NCBI RefSeq assembly: GCF_038561955.2
Contig: NZ_CP138333.2
Span: forward strand, 1,798,001 to 1,862,000
Length of the DNA: 64,000 nucleotides
Source: Salinicoccus sp. Bachu38
Lineage (GTDB): Bacteria; Bacillota; Bacilli; Staphylococcales; Salinicoccaceae
Reading direction: 5' to 3'
Positions 1 through 13,460 of this stretch are shown piece by piece. The position numbers were made by a program, and so were the translations under genes. Position 1 is the stretch's first letter, and each line of letters opens with the position of its first letter. The notes under the pieces were generated by a model. It saw only the letters and a list, made by a program, of their open reading frames with translations. It was not told the DNA's origin and searched no databases.

Positions 1-1183
1 CGCTGAACAGTCCCTTCATTTCCCGCTCGATGACACCGCGCAGCTTCTGCGCCCGGATATAATGCTGGTCGTAGTGTCCGGCACTGAGTACGAAGGTTCC
101 GAGGAGGATGCGGCGTTTGACCTCTTCGCCGAACCCTTCGGCACGTGTCTTCTTGTAGTGCTCCTCGAGCGTCTCGGTTCCTTCAGCCTTGTAGCCGTAG
201 CGTATCCCGTCAAAGCGGGCAAGGTTGGAGCTTGCTTCACTGGAGGCGATCAGGTAGTAGGCGCTGACCACGTATTTGGTATGTGGAATGGATACTTCTT
301 CCACTGTCGCACCGAGTGATTCGAATGTTTCGGCCGCTTTCCTGATGGATTCCTCCACTTCCGTGCTGATGCCTTCCCCGATGAATTCTTTAGGGAGTGC
401 AATCTTCATGCCGGAGAGGTCCTTGTCGATGCCGTCGAGGAACTGGTGGTCCATCCCCGGTTTGCTTGTCGCATCCTTGTTGTGGGAACCTGAAATCAGT
501 TCGAGGATCCTTGCGTTGTCCCTCACGTTCCTCGTGATTGGTCCGATCTGATCAAGTGAAGAGGCGAACGCGACGAGTCCATATCTGGAAACACGTCCGT
601 AAGTCGGCTTCATGCCCACTACACCACAGAAGGCGGCAGGCTGACGGACGGAGCCGCCAGTGTCGGAGCCGAGGGAGAACGGTACGAAACCGGCTGCCAC
701 TGCAGCTGCAGAGCCGCCCGAGGAACCGCCCGGAACAGCTTTCAGATCCCATGGATTGCGTGTATTTTTGAAGTAGGAGTTCTCTGTAGAACCACCCATC
801 GCAAACTCGTCCATGTTCTGTTTGCCCATCATGACCGCATTTGCATCATTGAGCTTTTCCATGACTGTTGCATCATATACAGGAGTGAAGTCCTCCAGCA
901 TGCGGCTTGCGCATGTCGTCAGTATATCCTTGGTACAGATGTTGTCCTTGATTCCCATCGGAATGCCGAACAGCGGCCCTTCCATCCTGTCTTCCTCCTG
1001 AAGACGGTCGAGTGCCTCCGCCTGCTTCATCGCTTCTTCCTTATTGACAAACAAAAAAGAACCGATTGCCTCATCAGACGCTTCGATTCTATCGAATAGC
1101 GCACCCACTACTTCAGAAGGTTTGATTTCTTTGGATTGTATCTTTTCATACAGTGTTTCCACTGTCATCTCATGAATGTTCAC
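1..1183 (-). CDS. gatA: Glutamyl-tRNA(Gln) amidotransferase subunit A, 3' end cut by window edge
   Basis: Amidase subunit of GatCAB, which converts Glu-tRNA(Gln) to Gln-tRNA(Gln) in bacteria lacking GlnRS. The frame is open from the start to position 1, giving about 394 of the usual ~485 residues. The reading begins [17 protein letters not shown] and ends in the window with EREMKGLFS, matching the GatA N-terminus and the region after the Ser-Ser-Lys core. I chose the GTG at 1183 because AAGGAGG lies six bases upstream; an in-frame ATG at 1168 has no such site. It lies 11 bp after gatC on the same strand, so the two are one operon, presumably followed by gatB outside the window. The stop codon is not in the window. 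Confidence 0.95.
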   Translation of the reverse strand, partial: MNIHEMTVETLYEKIQSKEIKPSEVVGALFDRIEASDEAIGSFLFVNKEEAMKQAEALDRLQEEDRMEGPLFGIPMGIKDNICTKDILTTCASRMLEDFTPVYDATVMEKLNDANAVMMGKQNMDEFAMGGSTENSYFKNTRNPWDLKAVPGGSSGGSAAAVAAGFVPFSLGSDTGGSVRQPAAFCGVVGMKPTYGRVSRYGLVAFASSLDQIGPITRNVRDNARILELISGSHNKDATSKPGMDHQFLDGIDKDLSGMKIALPKEFIGEGISTEVEESIRKAAETFESLGATVEEVSIPHTKYVVSAYYLIASSEASSNLARFDGIRYGYKAEGTETLEEHYKKTRAEGFGEEVKRRILLGTFVLSAGHYDQHYIRAQKLRGVIEREMKGLFS

Positions 1184-1194
1184 ACTAGCCCTCC

Positions 1195-1485
1195 TTATAA
1201 CATTTTCGGCACTTTGAAGTGTCCGTCTTTTGTTGATTTGGCATTGCTCATCGCTTCATCCTGTGACAAAGGTTCACTCGGTGTATCTTCACGCAAGACG
1301 TTCGTCAGGTCCAGTGCATGGAACATCGGTTCTGTCGTGCTCAGTTCCACTTCATCGAGAAGGTGTGCGTAGTCCACGATTTTGTCCAGTTCTTTCGTGA
1401 AAGCTTCTGCCGCTTTCTCATCTTGTATTTCGATACGTGCAAGATTTGCCACGTGTTTTACCGTATCCAGATTAATCTCAGACAT
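1195..1485 (-). CDS. gatC: Glutamyl-tRNA(Gln) amidotransferase subunit C
   Basis: Small scaffold subunit of GatCAB that wraps the A/B interface. It has 96 residues, starts [20 protein letters not shown] and ends [10 protein letters not shown]; the VPKML-like tail is typical of GatC. The open frame extends further upstream to 1533, but the ATG at 1485 has GGAGGG six bases before it and the extra residues (FFIRNGG...) do not fit the family. First gene of the gatCA(B) operon. It is divergent from putP across about 300 bp, so its promoter lies in 1486-1620; TAAAAT-like elements are present there, but no hexamer pair is convincing. Confidence 0.95.
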   Translation of the reverse strand: MSEINLDTVKHVANLARIEIQDEKAAEAFTKELDKIVDYAHLLDEVELSTTEPMFHALDLTNVLREDTPSEPLSQDEAMSNAKSTKDGHFKVPKML

Positions 1486-1651
1486 CCTGTTCCCTCCATT
1501 TCTAATAAAGAACATATAAATTTTATCAAACATTGTTCTAAAAATCTATTCCATCCGCCCTTTTACGTTCCATTACTGTAAAAATGGAAAAATAGTGTAA
1601 AATTGTTTTCTTTATTTTCTAAATATTCTTTTTAATCTGTTAGCACTATAG

Positions 1652-1770
1652 TATAATTAAACCGTGTAAATTTATACCTGGTGCATGCCCTTGACATCAA
1701 GGGTTGGACCCATTTTGGGACCGTAATTTCACGAAATCAATTTGCAATGCAAGTCCAGGTTTTGTATTGT
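1652..1770 (+). promoter_or_regulatory. putP promoter region and candidate structured leader
   Basis: A TATAAT hexamer lies at 1652-1657 with only a weak upstream -35. The predicted 130-nt leader contains consecutive inverted repeats: CCCTTGACATCAAGGG (1688-1703), GGACCCATTTTGGGACC (1706-1722, one A.A mismatch), ATTTCACGAAAT (1726-1737) and TTGCAATGCAA (1742-1752). ACCTGG (1676-1681) can pair with CCAGGT (1755-1760), which would enclose all four. This could be an RNA element or a set of protein operators; I cannot assign a known family. The rest of 1486-1792 shows nothing else. Confidence 0.45.
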
Positions 1771-1792
1771 GTTTAAGGGGAGGAGATAAAAA

Positions 1793-3352
1793 ATGATACT
1801 GAATTCAGCACAATTTACATTTACCGCTGGATGGCAGGAGTACATAATGATGGCACTGTACTTCATCGTTCTGATCATCATCGGACTGTATGCCTATAAG
1901 CAATCGACGTCAGACCTCAGTGGATACATGCTTGGGGGCCGTAATATCGGGCCTTGGGTCACTGCACTGTCTGCAGGAGCATCGGATATGAGTGGTTGGA
2001 TGCTCATGGGTCTGCCGGGCAGCATGTACAGCGTCGGTCTATCCAGCATCTGGATCGCCATCGGTCTTACAATCGGGGCATACATCAACTACTGGGTGGT
2101 TGCACCGAGGCTGCGTGTCTATTCGGAGGTTTCCGAAGACTCCATCACGCTTCCGGACTTTTTCGAAAATCGTTTTAAAGATAACCGTCACATACTGAAG
2201 ATCGTTTCCGGTCTCGTCATTGTAATATTCTTTGCGGTCTACACGGCGAGTGGAATGGTTTCCGGGGGCAAGCTTTTCCAAAGTGCATTTGATCTGCCTT
2301 ACCACTGGGGACTCTTTGTCACCGCAGCTGTCGTCGTCATCTATACGTTCGTAGGGGGATATCTGGCAGTCAGCCTGACCGACTTCTTCCAGGGGACGAT
2401 CATGTTCATCGCAATCGTACTGATTCCAATCGTTGCATGGATGAACCTTACCGGACAGGGTGTCGAGCCTTTCGTCAGGATCGAGGAACTCGGTGGACTG
2501 GCAGACGTCAACTATCTGTCATTCATCAGCGGTGTTTCGATCATCACCATACTGAGCAACCTGGCATGGGGCTTCGGCTACTTTGGACAGCCGCACATCA
2601 TTGTGCGTTTCATGTCCATCAAATCCCACAAGCTCATTCCGAATGCCCGTCGTATCGGCATCGTGTGGATGTCCATCGCACTCGTTGGTGCATGTCTGAC
2701 TGGTCTTCTCGGTATCGCATTCACTGATGCGACAGCCAATGATGTCTCAGATCCGGAGACGATCCTCATTCTCATGAGCCAGGTGCTCTTCCATCCGTTG
2801 ATCGGTGGATTCTTCCTGGCAGCAATTCTTGCAGCAATCATGAGTACGATTTCTTCACAGCTTCTCGTCACTTCCAGTTCACTGGTCCAGGACTTCTATA
2901 AGATCGTCCGACGCAAAACAGTAGGTGAAGAGACGAAATCAAAAGAAGAACTCGACAAGCACTTCGTGCTTCTTGGACGTCTGTCCGTCGTACTCGTCGC
3001 CATCGTTGCAATCATCATTGCATGGGATGATGAATCCGTCATCCTCAACATCGTTGCCAATGCATGGGCCGGATTCGGTGCAGCATTCGGACCGCTCGTC
3101 GTTCTTTCACTTCATTGGAAAGGTCTTACACGTTCAGGTGCCGTTGCAGCCATCATCGGTGGTGCCGCCACTGTAATCATCTGGATCGCAGCAGGCACTT
3201 TCGGTACCGGCCTTTACGAAATCATCCCTGGTGTCATCGTATCCACGCTTGCAGCAGTCATTGTAAGTAAGATGACCCAAGGTACTGGCATCTCCAAAGA
3301 GATGGAAGCCGAATTTGATGAAACGACAAATATTCTTAAACAGCGCAGATAA
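1793..3352 (+). CDS. putP: Sodium/proline symporter
   Basis: Integral membrane symporter of the SSSF family that brings in proline with sodium, for nutrition and osmoprotection. It has 519 residues (S. aureus PutP is about 512) and about 13 hydrophobic segments. The sodium-site segment [11 protein letters not shown] lies at residues 60-70, with Asp65 equivalent to the essential Asp55 of E. coli PutP. The ATG at 1793 follows a strong GGGGAGGAG. It sits between gatCA(B) and camS as in staphylococci, is transcribed alone, and ends at a hairpin terminator shared with camS. The leader upstream has an unusual run of inverted repeats. Confidence 0.96.
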   Translation: MILNSAQFTFTAGWQEYIMMALYFIVLIIIGLYAYKQSTSDLSGYMLGGRNIGPWVTALSAGASDMSGWMLMGLPGSMYSVGLSSIWIAIGLTIGAYINYWVVAPRLRVYSEVSEDSITLPDFFENRFKDNRHILKIVSGLVIVIFFAVYTASGMVSGGKLFQSAFDLPYHWGLFVTAAVVVIYTFVGGYLAVSLTDFFQGTIMFIAIVLIPIVAWMNLTGQGVEPFVRIEELGGLADVNYLSFISGVSIITILSNLAWGFGYFGQPHIIVRFMSIKSHKLIPNARRIGIVWMSIALVGACLTGLLGIAFTDATANDVSDPETILILMSQVLFHPLIGGFFLAAILAAIMSTISSQLLVTSSSLVQDFYKIVRRKTVGEETKSKEELDKHFVLLGRLSVVLVAIVAIIIAWDDESVILNIVANAWAGFGAAFGPLVVLSLHWKGLTRSGAVAAIIGGAATVIIWIAAGTFGTGLYEIIPGVIVSTLAAVIVSKMTQGTGISKEMEAEFDETTNILKQRR

Positions 3353-3361
3353 GACCATATG

Positions 3362-3396
3362 AAAAGGAGCGTCCCATGTAGGGATGCTCCTTTTTT
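3362..3396. terminator. Bidirectional terminator between putP and camS
   Basis: AAAAGGAGCGTCCC, a five-base loop, then GGGATGCTCC and six T. The A-run on the left and T-run on the right let it serve both convergent genes. Confidence 0.85.
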
Positions 3397-3404
3397 AGTG
3401 GATT

Positions 3405-4613
3405 CTATTCATAGATGTGCACGCTGATGTTCTCTTCCTTGTCTTTGGTGATCAACGCATATGACTGGTTCTTATCTTCGATTGAAACCTCGACCTCCGT
3501 GTTTCTGAAATGCTCTGCTACGAGACTTCTGACGTACTGTGTCAGGCCGATGACCTCGCCACGGCTGCTGTATTCCAAGGGAATCTCTATCGTGAGCCGC
3601 TCAAGTGCTCCATCTACGAAATATCCATGGCCGATGGAAGTCGTGAAACTGTCGAAGTATGATTCCAATTTCCTGTTGAAGTTCTGATATTCACTGTTAA
3701 TCTCTTCACTGATTGCACTCGCATCAGAAGAAGGCAGGAGCACATAATTTTCATTGACCTGCTGGAAGTTCGATATTTGGTCCTCTCCCCCTTCCACGAC
3801 TGCCGTCGAAACGAAATTGCCCGGGGTGATGGCCGTGTCGGTGGACTGTATGAAGATGCCGAACACGATCTTCATGTCCTTGTAGTCTTCGTTCGCCCGT
3901 ATCCGCTCAAGAATTTCCTCGGCCATCTGTTCCCCTTCCTGCCTGACTTTCTCCGTATCGAGTTCTCTTGTGAATGTTGGTCCATACTGCTCTTTCTGAT
4001 ACTGGTACTCACTGTTCATCGCCAGCCCGATCGTCATTCCTCCAAATTCAAGTGCCTCTTCATCTTCGGCCTGCACCATATAGTTCTGTTCCAATATATG
4101 GGACAGGTACAGAGGTGCTTCCTGGGCGATCACTTCCGGATCTGTTTCGCCCTCCACCGAAGGATTGAGTCCGAGATTGCTGAATGCATTATTCTGGGCC
4201 TTTTCCTCCTCGGACATCGCCTCGATCTCTTCCATCGTGTAACTGCGCCCAAGGTACCCCCGTATCATCTCCTCGGTGAATACCTGGCCTTCCCGGAATA
4301 CGTACTCATCCGGGCTGAATGGCCCTTTGCTCAACTCGAAAAGGCCCTTTTCAAACGCTTCAATGTTGTAGTTCGATACCATGTTGGAGCTGGTGAGTCC
4401 GCGGGACGGTGAAAGCTCATAGGGGATGACTGTACGGTAGTGTTCCGCTTCATCGCTCGAAGTCACCATCTCCTCCTGCTCTTCCACCGGCACCGTGCCC
4501 ACTTCGCTATCAGGCTCCCCCTGATCCTGATTCTGCTGCACGGTCTCCTCAGAGCCGCATGCTGCCAGAAGGAGCATCAGGAAGAGCAGCGACACTATAT
4601 GTTTTTTCATCAT
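3405..4613 (-). CDS. camS: CamS-family lipoprotein (sex pheromone cAM373 precursor homologue)
   Basis: Lipoprotein with 402 residues anchored to the outer face of the membrane. The signal peptide ends in the lipobox L16-A17-A18-Cys19. In S. aureus the tail of the CamS signal peptide (AIFILAA) is released as a peptide that mimics the enterococcal pheromone cAM373. The corresponding heptapeptide here is LMLLLAA (residues 12-18). The long mature domain (CamS fold, about residues 60-400) has no established biochemical role. It starts two bases after the ligA stop codon, with GGAG inside the end of ligA, so it is translationally coupled as the last gene of pcrB-pcrA-ligA-camS. A second ATG directly after the first is an equally good start. 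Confidence 0.9.
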   Translation of the reverse strand: MMKKHIVSLLFLMLLLAACGSEETVQQNQDQGEPDSEVGTVPVEEQEEMVTSSDEAEHYRTVIPYELSPSRGLTSSNMVSNYNIEAFEKGLFELSKGPFSPDEYVFREGQVFTEEMIRGYLGRSYTMEEIEAMSEEEKAQNNAFSNLGLNPSVEGETDPEVIAQEAPLYLSHILEQNYMVQAEDEEALEFGGMTIGLAMNSEYQYQKEQYGPTFTRELDTEKVRQEGEQMAEEILERIRANEDYKDMKIVFGIFIQSTDTAITPGNFVSTAVVEGGEDQISNFQQVNENYVLLPSSDASAISEEINSEYQNFNRKLESYFDSFTTSIGHGYFVDGALERLTIEIPLEYSSRGEVIGLTQYVRSLVAEHFRNTEVEVSIEDKNQSYALITKDKEENISVHIYE

Positions 4614-4615
4614 GG

Positions 4616-8759
<4,144 letters not shown>

Positions 8760-8774
8760 TATAAAAACTCCAAT

Positions 8775-9443
8775 TTATTTAATGATAGTCCGCAATGCTT
8801 TTCTGGGACTGTCGTAGATGACATTCCCCACGATGATGGTATCGGCGTACTGTGCCATCTCTTCGGCTTCCGCCTTCGAGGAGATGCCGCCGCCATAGAT
8901 GATGTGGGACTGTCCGGCATTTTCACGCACGGTCTTCATGATCTCCGCGTCTCCATAGGTACCGCTGTACTCAATATATATATACTCGGTCTGATAGAGC
9001 TTGTCCATCATATTGATGTAGTGCGGAAGCATCTCAGGCGCCACACGCTTCCCTTCAGCCTTTTTGAAGGCCTTGCATTCGGGGTTCATGATGATGTATG
9101 GCAAGAGGGAAACCTCGTCATAGTCGAGCAGATGACCATATTCCGCCAGTGCCTCGAGCATCAGTCCATGCTGCCACTTGATGTCGCCCGTGTTGAACAC
9201 CGCCGGTATGAAATAGTGGTCGAATCCGGGAATCACGGCTTCGGTCGATGTCACTTCCAGTGCGACCGGCACAGAGAAGCGCCGCACCCGCGCCATCAGA
9301 TTCAGCACGTTGTCTTCCGTGATGCCGTCAGTGCCGCCGATGATGATGGCGTCGGTATCCGACTCGCAGATACGCGTCAGATCCTCGTCACTGATTTCCT
9401 TTGCAGGATCCAGTTTGAACACATGTTTGCAATCTTTAAGCAT
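8775..9443 (-). CDS. pcrB: Heptaprenylglyceryl phosphate synthase
   Basis: TIM-barrel prenyltransferase that joins a heptaprenyl group to sn-glycerol-1-phosphate, giving an archaeal-type ether lipid in Firmicutes. It has 222 residues. HVFKLDPAKEISD, IIGGTDGITEDN, YIEYSGTYGD and YGGGISS match the phosphate- and diphosphate-binding loops of the family. An ATG lies 15 bp further upstream (9458), but GGGAG sits within those codons, eight bases before the ATG at 9443, so the shorter form is preferred. It is the first gene of pcrB-pcrA-ligA-camS, with a promoter just upstream. Confidence 0.93.
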   Translation of the reverse strand: MLKDCKHVFKLDPAKEISDEDLTRICESDTDAIIIGGTDGITEDNVLNLMARVRRFSVPVALEVTSTEAVIPGFDHYFIPAVFNTGDIKWQHGLMLEALAEYGHLLDYDEVSLLPYIIMNPECKAFKKAEGKRVAPEMLPHYINMMDKLYQTEYIYIEYSGTYGDAEIMKTVRENAGQSHIIYGGGISSKAEAEEMAQYADTIIVGNVIYDSPRKALRTIIK

Positions 9444-9504
9444 ATATAAAACTCCCATCAGAATTCATAAGGATATTATAGCATTTTTAGCATGCTGCTG
9501 TTTT

Positions 9505-9534
9505 ATTATATATGCGATTTTTACAAGACTTCAA
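9505..9534 (-). promoter_or_regulatory. Candidate sigma-A promoter of the pcrB operon
   Basis: On the minus strand TTGAAG (9534-9529) and TATAAT (9510-9505) are separated by 18 bp. A second TATAAT lies 20-30 bp nearer the gene. Confidence 0.6.
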
Positions 9535-9540
9535 AAGCAA

Positions 9541-9575
9541 AAATGACCCGGCCGGCTGATGCCGGTCAGGTCATT
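9541..9575 (-). terminator. Terminator after the VanY-type carboxypeptidase
   Basis: Minus strand: AATGACC-GACCGGC, loop ATCA, GCCGG-GGTCATT then a T-rich tract. It starts directly at the stop codon of the upstream gene. Confidence 0.8.
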
Positions 9576-10262
9576 CTAATCGATGTCCAGGTATTCCTCA
9601 AGTGACAGTCCGCTTTCGTATATCGCTTCCGCTTCGTCACCCACATACCTCAGGTGCCACGGCTCATACATGTATCCCGTAATATGCTCTTTTCCTTCGG
9701 GATAGCGGACGATGAACCCATACTCATGGGCTACGTCCTTCAGCCATTCGTATTCCGGCGTATCACCGAACTCGACTGTAAGGTTGGAGGCACTGTCTGC
9801 GGAGCCGACATCGACGGTGAGCCCGGTCTGGTGCTCTGAATGGCCGGGTCTTGCACTGTACTGGTCGGCCGCCTCCTGCCCGTCACGGGCAACATAGTTG
9901 TTGTACAGCTGATCCTGATAGTCGTAGGTTCTGAAATCACTGACCAGCACGAAGTCGAGGCCCTGTTCCGCCCCGTCACGGAACATCTGCTGGTAGGCCT
10001 CTATGACTTCCGGCTGGAGACCCGGGTTGTAGTCGGCCGGCAGGGGAATCTCCTTGTTGACCACCAGAATATCATCGACATAGGTGACGCCATCGATGAC
10101 CTCAATATCGGGGAGTGCTTCGAGCTCTCCTATTTCAGCCACGGCATATCCTTTTTCAAAAGTCCCATGTGCCTGTGTCTCTGTTTCATCAAGGGTGATG
10201 CCACACCCGGCCAGAACAAGGACCAATACAGGCAGCAGACCCAATTTCACACTTTTGTACAT
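9576..10262 (-). CDS. D-alanyl-D-alanine carboxypeptidase family lipoprotein (VanY/LdcB type)
   Basis: Predicted membrane-anchored zinc carboxypeptidase that trims peptidoglycan stem peptides outside the cell. It has 228 residues counted from the ATG at 10262, which has AAGGAG seven bases before it (the frame also offers a TTG one codon earlier). The signal peptide ends in the lipobox LAG-Cys20. Zinc ligands are visible as His144 and Asp151 in SEHQTGLTVD and His203 in EPWHLRYVG; Glu200 is the likely general base. Whether it is an L,D- (LdcB) or D,D- (VanY) enzyme cannot be told from sequence. No van resistance genes are nearby. It is monocistronic with its own terminator. Confidence 0.88.
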   Translation of the reverse strand: MYKSVKLGLLPVLVLVLAGCGITLDETETQAHGTFEKGYAVAEIGELEALPDIEVIDGVTYVDDILVVNKEIPLPADYNPGLQPEVIEAYQQMFRDGAEQGLDFVLVSDFRTYDYQDQLYNNYVARDGQEAADQYSARPGHSEHQTGLTVDVGSADSASNLTVEFGDTPEYEWLKDVAHEYGFIVRYPEGKEHITGYMYEPWHLRYVGDEAEAIYESGLSLEEYLDID

Positions 10263-10333
10263 CAAACCGCTCCTTCAGCAATCGGTAGCTTCATCTTATC
10301 ATATTCCCGCCTGCTGTTTTAAGGGAAGTACGA

Positions 10334-11629
10334 CTATTCGAGCCCTGCTCTCTGGAAGATGAGATCCACACGTTTCAAGTGATGGTTTTCATCGAAGCAG
10401 TCCTCTATCTCTTCTGCGGTCAGAAGGTCCTGGATGCGCGCATCCTGTTCCACCAGCTCCCTGAACGGCACTCTCGTCTCCCACGATTCCATCGCCTTCG
10501 GCTGGACGAGGTCGTATGCCTCTTCACGCACAAGCCCTTTGTCGATCAGTGTAAGCATGACACGCTGGGAGTAGACGAGGCCGAAAGTCTTGTCGATATT
10601 CGCCTTCATGTTATCTTCGAATACCGTCAGGTTTCTGATGATGTTCGTAAAACGGCTCAGCATATAGTCGAGTCCAATCGTCACATCCGGCAGCATGATC
10701 CGTTCAGCGGAAGAATGGGAGATGTCCCGCTCGTGCCAGAGCGGCACGTTCTCATAGGCCGTTGTGATGTAGCCGCGGATCACGCGTGACAGTCCCGTCA
10801 CATTTTCACTGCCGATCGGATTCCGCTTGTGCGGCATGGCACTGGAACCCTTCTGCCCTTTGCCGAACGCCTCTTCCACTTCCCGCGTTTCGGTCTTCTG
10901 CAATCCGCGCACTTCCACCGCAAACTTCTCGATCGATGTCGCAATCAGACCGAGTGTCGCTATGTAGTAGGCATGACGGTCACGCTGCAGCGTCTGGGTC
11001 GATACTTCCGCAGTGTCGAGCCCGAGGTGTTCGCACACATAGCTTTCCACTTCCGGTGGAATATTGGCGAATGTGCCGACGGCACCGCTCATCTTGCCGA
11101 CTTCGATCTCTTTCCTGACATTCCTGAAGCGTTCGAGATTCCGTTTCATCTCAGTGTACCAGAGCGCCATCTTGATGCCGAAGGTCGTCGGTTCCGCATG
11201 AACACCGTGTGTACGACCCATCATCAAAGTCGTCTTATGTTCCCTCGCCTTGTCGGCCAGCACTTCAATGAACGCCTCAAGGTCTTTTTCCAGCAGCGCA
11301 TTCGCCTGCTTGACCAGATAGCTCTGGGCGGTATCCACGACATCGGTGGAAGTCAGTCCGTAATGCACCCACTTCTTCTCTTCACCGAGTGTTTCGGATA
11401 CCTGGCGTGTAAATGCGACGACATCATGGCGTGTCTCCGCTTCAATCTCCTTGATGCGGTCCACGTCGATCTGTGCATTCTTCCGGATTTCCTGTACTTC
11501 ATCCTTCGGTATGTAGCCGAGCTCCGCCCATGCTTCTGACGCAAGGATCTCCACTTCCAGCCATGCTCTGAATCTATTTTCTTCCGTCCATATCTTTGAC
11601 ATTTCCTCACGGGAATAACGAGAAATCAT
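10334..11629 (-). CDS. purB: Adenylosuccinate lyase
   Basis: Acts twice in purine synthesis: SAICAR to AICAR plus fumarate, and adenylosuccinate to AMP plus fumarate. It has 431 residues. The fumarase/aspartase signature [14 protein letters not shown] is present, as are the conserved TSTDVVDTA and [12 protein letters not shown] loops with the catalytic histidine. As in staphylococci, purB stands apart from the main pur operon, near pcrB. Upstream is a TATAAT at 11667-11662 and a pair of inverted PurBox-like sites, so PurR repression by adenine/PRPP level is likely. Confidence 0.97.
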   Translation of the reverse strand: MISRYSREEMSKIWTEENRFRAWLEVEILASEAWAELGYIPKDEVQEIRKNAQIDVDRIKEIEAETRHDVVAFTRQVSETLGEEKKWVHYGLTSTDVVDTAQSYLVKQANALLEKDLEAFIEVLADKAREHKTTLMMGRTHGVHAEPTTFGIKMALWYTEMKRNLERFRNVRKEIEVGKMSGAVGTFANIPPEVESYVCEHLGLDTAEVSTQTLQRDRHAYYIATLGLIATSIEKFAVEVRGLQKTETREVEEAFGKGQKGSSAMPHKRNPIGSENVTGLSRVIRGYITTAYENVPLWHERDISHSSAERIMLPDVTIGLDYMLSRFTNIIRNLTVFEDNMKANIDKTFGLVYSQRVMLTLIDKGLVREEAYDLVQPKAMESWETRVPFRELVEQDARIQDLLTAEEIEDCFDENHHLKRVDLIFQRAGLE

Positions 11630-11661
11630 GCATACACGCTCCTTAGTTTTATTTCCTCTCC

Positions 11662-11722
11662 ATTATAACAAAACACATAAAAAAACGAACATTTTTTTGA
11701 AATAAAATAAAAATGTTCGAAA
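11662..11722 (-). promoter_or_regulatory. purB promoter with paired PurBox-like operator
   Basis: The -10 is TATAAT (minus strand, 11667-11662). Upstream, CGAACATT (core 11686-11690) and its inverse AATGTTCG (core 11715-11719) lie in A/T runs with 24 bp between cores. This resembles the inverted PurBox pair bound by PurR in Bacillus (AWWWCCGAACWWT). Confidence 0.6.
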
Positions 11723-11751
11723 AAATAGACGGATAAATGAATTATCCGTCT
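11719..11751 (-). terminator. Terminator after the NETI gene
   Basis: Minus strand: AGACGGATAA, loop TTCAT, TTATCCGTCT, then ATTTTTT. The stem begins at the stop codon of the upstream gene and the T-run abuts the distal PurBox of purB. Confidence 0.85.
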
Positions 11752-11935
11752 ATTCCTCGACTCTTTTTCCTTCAAATACAATTTCCTGATGATCGACAAT
11801 ACGTTCTCCATTCCGTTCGATGAAGACGGGGCGCTCCATGCGCCGGACGGGCTGGTAGCCTTCCTCCCGCATCCGTGCGAGGCACGTCTCCAGGGATTCG
11901 CCATCTTCCACTTTAAACTTTTTCTTTTTCGGCAT
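11750..11935 (-). CDS. NETI motif-containing small protein
   Basis: Highly charged 61-residue protein beginning [16 protein letters not shown] and containing the family core ([20 protein letters not shown]). NETI proteins are found next to UPF0316 genes in Bacillales; no function is known. A GTG three codons upstream (11944) is an alternative start; the ATG at 11935 is preferred because GGAAAG lies about eight bases before it. It overlaps the end of the UPF0316 gene by 23 bp, so the two are probably co-translated. Confidence 0.8.
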   Translation of the reverse strand: MPKKKKFKVEDGESLETCLARMREEGYQPVRRMERPVFIERNGERIVDHQEIVFEGKRVEE

Positions 11936-12557
11936 CTCTTTCACTTTCCGATTCCCCTGCTTCGGAAATTTCCTCCAATACTTCTTCTACATTTTCAGGC
12001 TCATAGTTCCTGAGGCGTCTGCGTCTGACACCTTTCGTCCAGAAACCGCCGTTGATGTTTTTAGGTTCATACGTAATGATGAACGCGCGTTCATCGAGCT
12101 CCTTGATCGTCGCTCTGAGCTTCCGCTCATATTTTCTTGGCGTAAGTATCTGCATGGTCATCCGTTCGCCATCGCGTCCATATTGATAGCCATGCGTAAC
12201 CCCATAGCCCAAATCCCTCAGGTTCTTCGGAAGATCCTTGTCTATTTCGGATGTGATCACGTTGACGACCAGATAGCCGAGCGCGAGCTTCTCCTCAATC
12301 TTCATGCCGACCAGTATGCCTGCCCCGAAACCGAGGGCGTACGCCACGACGTTCTGGAACTGGTCCAGGTTCTCAAGGACCAGCCCAAGGCCGATGACAT
12401 ACACGAAGGTTTCCATGATGCTGAATATTGCTGCTGTATAACGGTATCCCTTGAGTGTAGAGATGGTACGCATCGTCAGGAAACTCACATAGATGATGTT
12501 GATGACGAAGATGACAAGTACCATCAGCCACGGGTCTTGTGATATGGCTGTTATCAT
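11913..12557 (-). CDS. UPF0316 / DUF2179 family membrane protein
   Basis: It has 214 residues. Three hydrophobic segments fill residues ~10-90 ([43 protein letters not shown]), followed by a soluble DUF2179-type domain with an aromatic/charged core ([28 protein letters not shown]). The family occurs across Bacillales, including S. aureus at the same location. DUF2179 resembles sensory domains, but no ligand is established. The C-terminal 40 residues are very acidic. Upstream lies nadE on the same strand (50 bp gap); downstream the NETI gene overlaps it. Confidence 0.8.
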   Translation of the reverse strand: MITAISQDPWLMVLVIFVINIIYVSFLTMRTISTLKGYRYTAAIFSIMETFVYVIGLGLVLENLDQFQNVVAYALGFGAGILVGMKIEEKLALGYLVVNVITSEIDKDLPKNLRDLGYGVTHGYQYGRDGERMTMQILTPRKYERKLRATIKELDERAFIITYEPKNINGGFWTKGVRRRRLRNYEPENVEEVLEEISEAGESESERDAEKEKV

Positions 12558-12607
12558 TCGATTCTACCTTTCTTCTTGAGTGTATCTGTTCTGCCCGCCA
12601 GGAGGAC

Positions 12608-13453
12608 CTAGTCCTCCTGCTTTTCTCCGTATGCAGGCTTGTTGTAGCGGTGGTAAGGAAGATCCCGCTTATGCTGGGTCTTCTTGTACCATCCGACGAT
12701 GGTTTCGTAGTCCTCATCCGACACTTCCCTGCCCTCCAGGAAATCGTCGATTGCCTTATAGCTGACACCAAGCGCCTCTTCGTCGCTGAGCATCGGCTTG
12801 TCATCCTCAAGGTCGGCTGTCGGTATCTTGTTGGCAAGGTACTCCGGTGCCTCGAGGTATTCCAGAAGCATCTTGCCCTGGCGTTTGTTCAGGCCGAACA
12901 GCGGGACAAGGTCGGCTGCACCGTCACCGAATTTCGTATAGAAGCCTGTGATGGCTTCGGCCGGGTGGTCCGTCCCGAGCACAACCCCATTGGTTGTCGC
13001 AGCCACTGCATACTGGGCCTTCATCCGTTCACGCGCCTTTTCGTTGCCCTCGAGGAAGTCCGTCAGCTCGTATCCGGCTTCCTTCAGAGAAGCGATGCTG
13101 CGCTCCACATTCGGGCGGATGTCGATGGTGGCGGAGGCTGTCGGCTGGATGTATTCAATTGCATCGATGGCATCCTGTTCATCGTTCTGCTTGCCGTACG
13201 GCAGACGGAGCGCATGGAACTCGTAGCCGCCCCCTTCGACTTCCTCATTCAGTTCATCGACTGCCATCTGGGCAAGTTTTCCGAGCAGGGTCGAATCCTG
13301 GCCGCCCGAGATGCCAAGGACGAACGATTTGATGAATGTATAGTTCTTTACATAGTCCTTCATGAAATCGATGATTTCCCTCACTTCAGTTCCAGGGTCG
13401 ATTTCCGGCTTTACGTTGAACTGTTCGACAATTTCTTTCTGTAACGTTCTCAT
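12608..13453 (-). CDS. nadE: NAD(+) synthase, ammonia-dependent
   Basis: Last step of NAD synthesis: nicotinate adenine dinucleotide + ATP + NH3 to NAD+. It has 281 residues, in line with the short, ammonia-using bacterial NadE without an amidase domain. The PP-loop SGGQDS is at residues 49-54; the FTKFGDGAADLVPL-like segment and GTDHPAEA are conserved. The open frame extends upstream inside pncB to 13600, but the ATG at 13453 begins the family sequence MRTLQKEIVEQFNVKP and has GGAGTG ahead of it. It starts 7 bp after pncB, forming a two-gene NAD salvage operon. Confidence 0.96.
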   Translation of the reverse strand: MRTLQKEIVEQFNVKPEIDPGTEVREIIDFMKDYVKNYTFIKSFVLGISGGQDSTLLGKLAQMAVDELNEEVEGGGYEFHALRLPYGKQNDEQDAIDAIEYIQPTASATIDIRPNVERSIASLKEAGYELTDFLEGNEKARERMKAQYAVAATTNGVVLGTDHPAEAITGFYTKFGDGAADLVPLFGLNKRQGKMLLEYLEAPEYLANKIPTADLEDDKPMLSDEEALGVSYKAIDDFLEGREVSDEDYETIVGWYKKTQHKRDLPYHRYNKPAYGEKQED

Positions 13454-13460
13454 TTCTACA

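Noticed and set aside
1726-1737. CodY box in the putP leader
   Set aside because: ATTTCACGAAAT is shorter and spaced differently from AATTTTCWGAAAATT.
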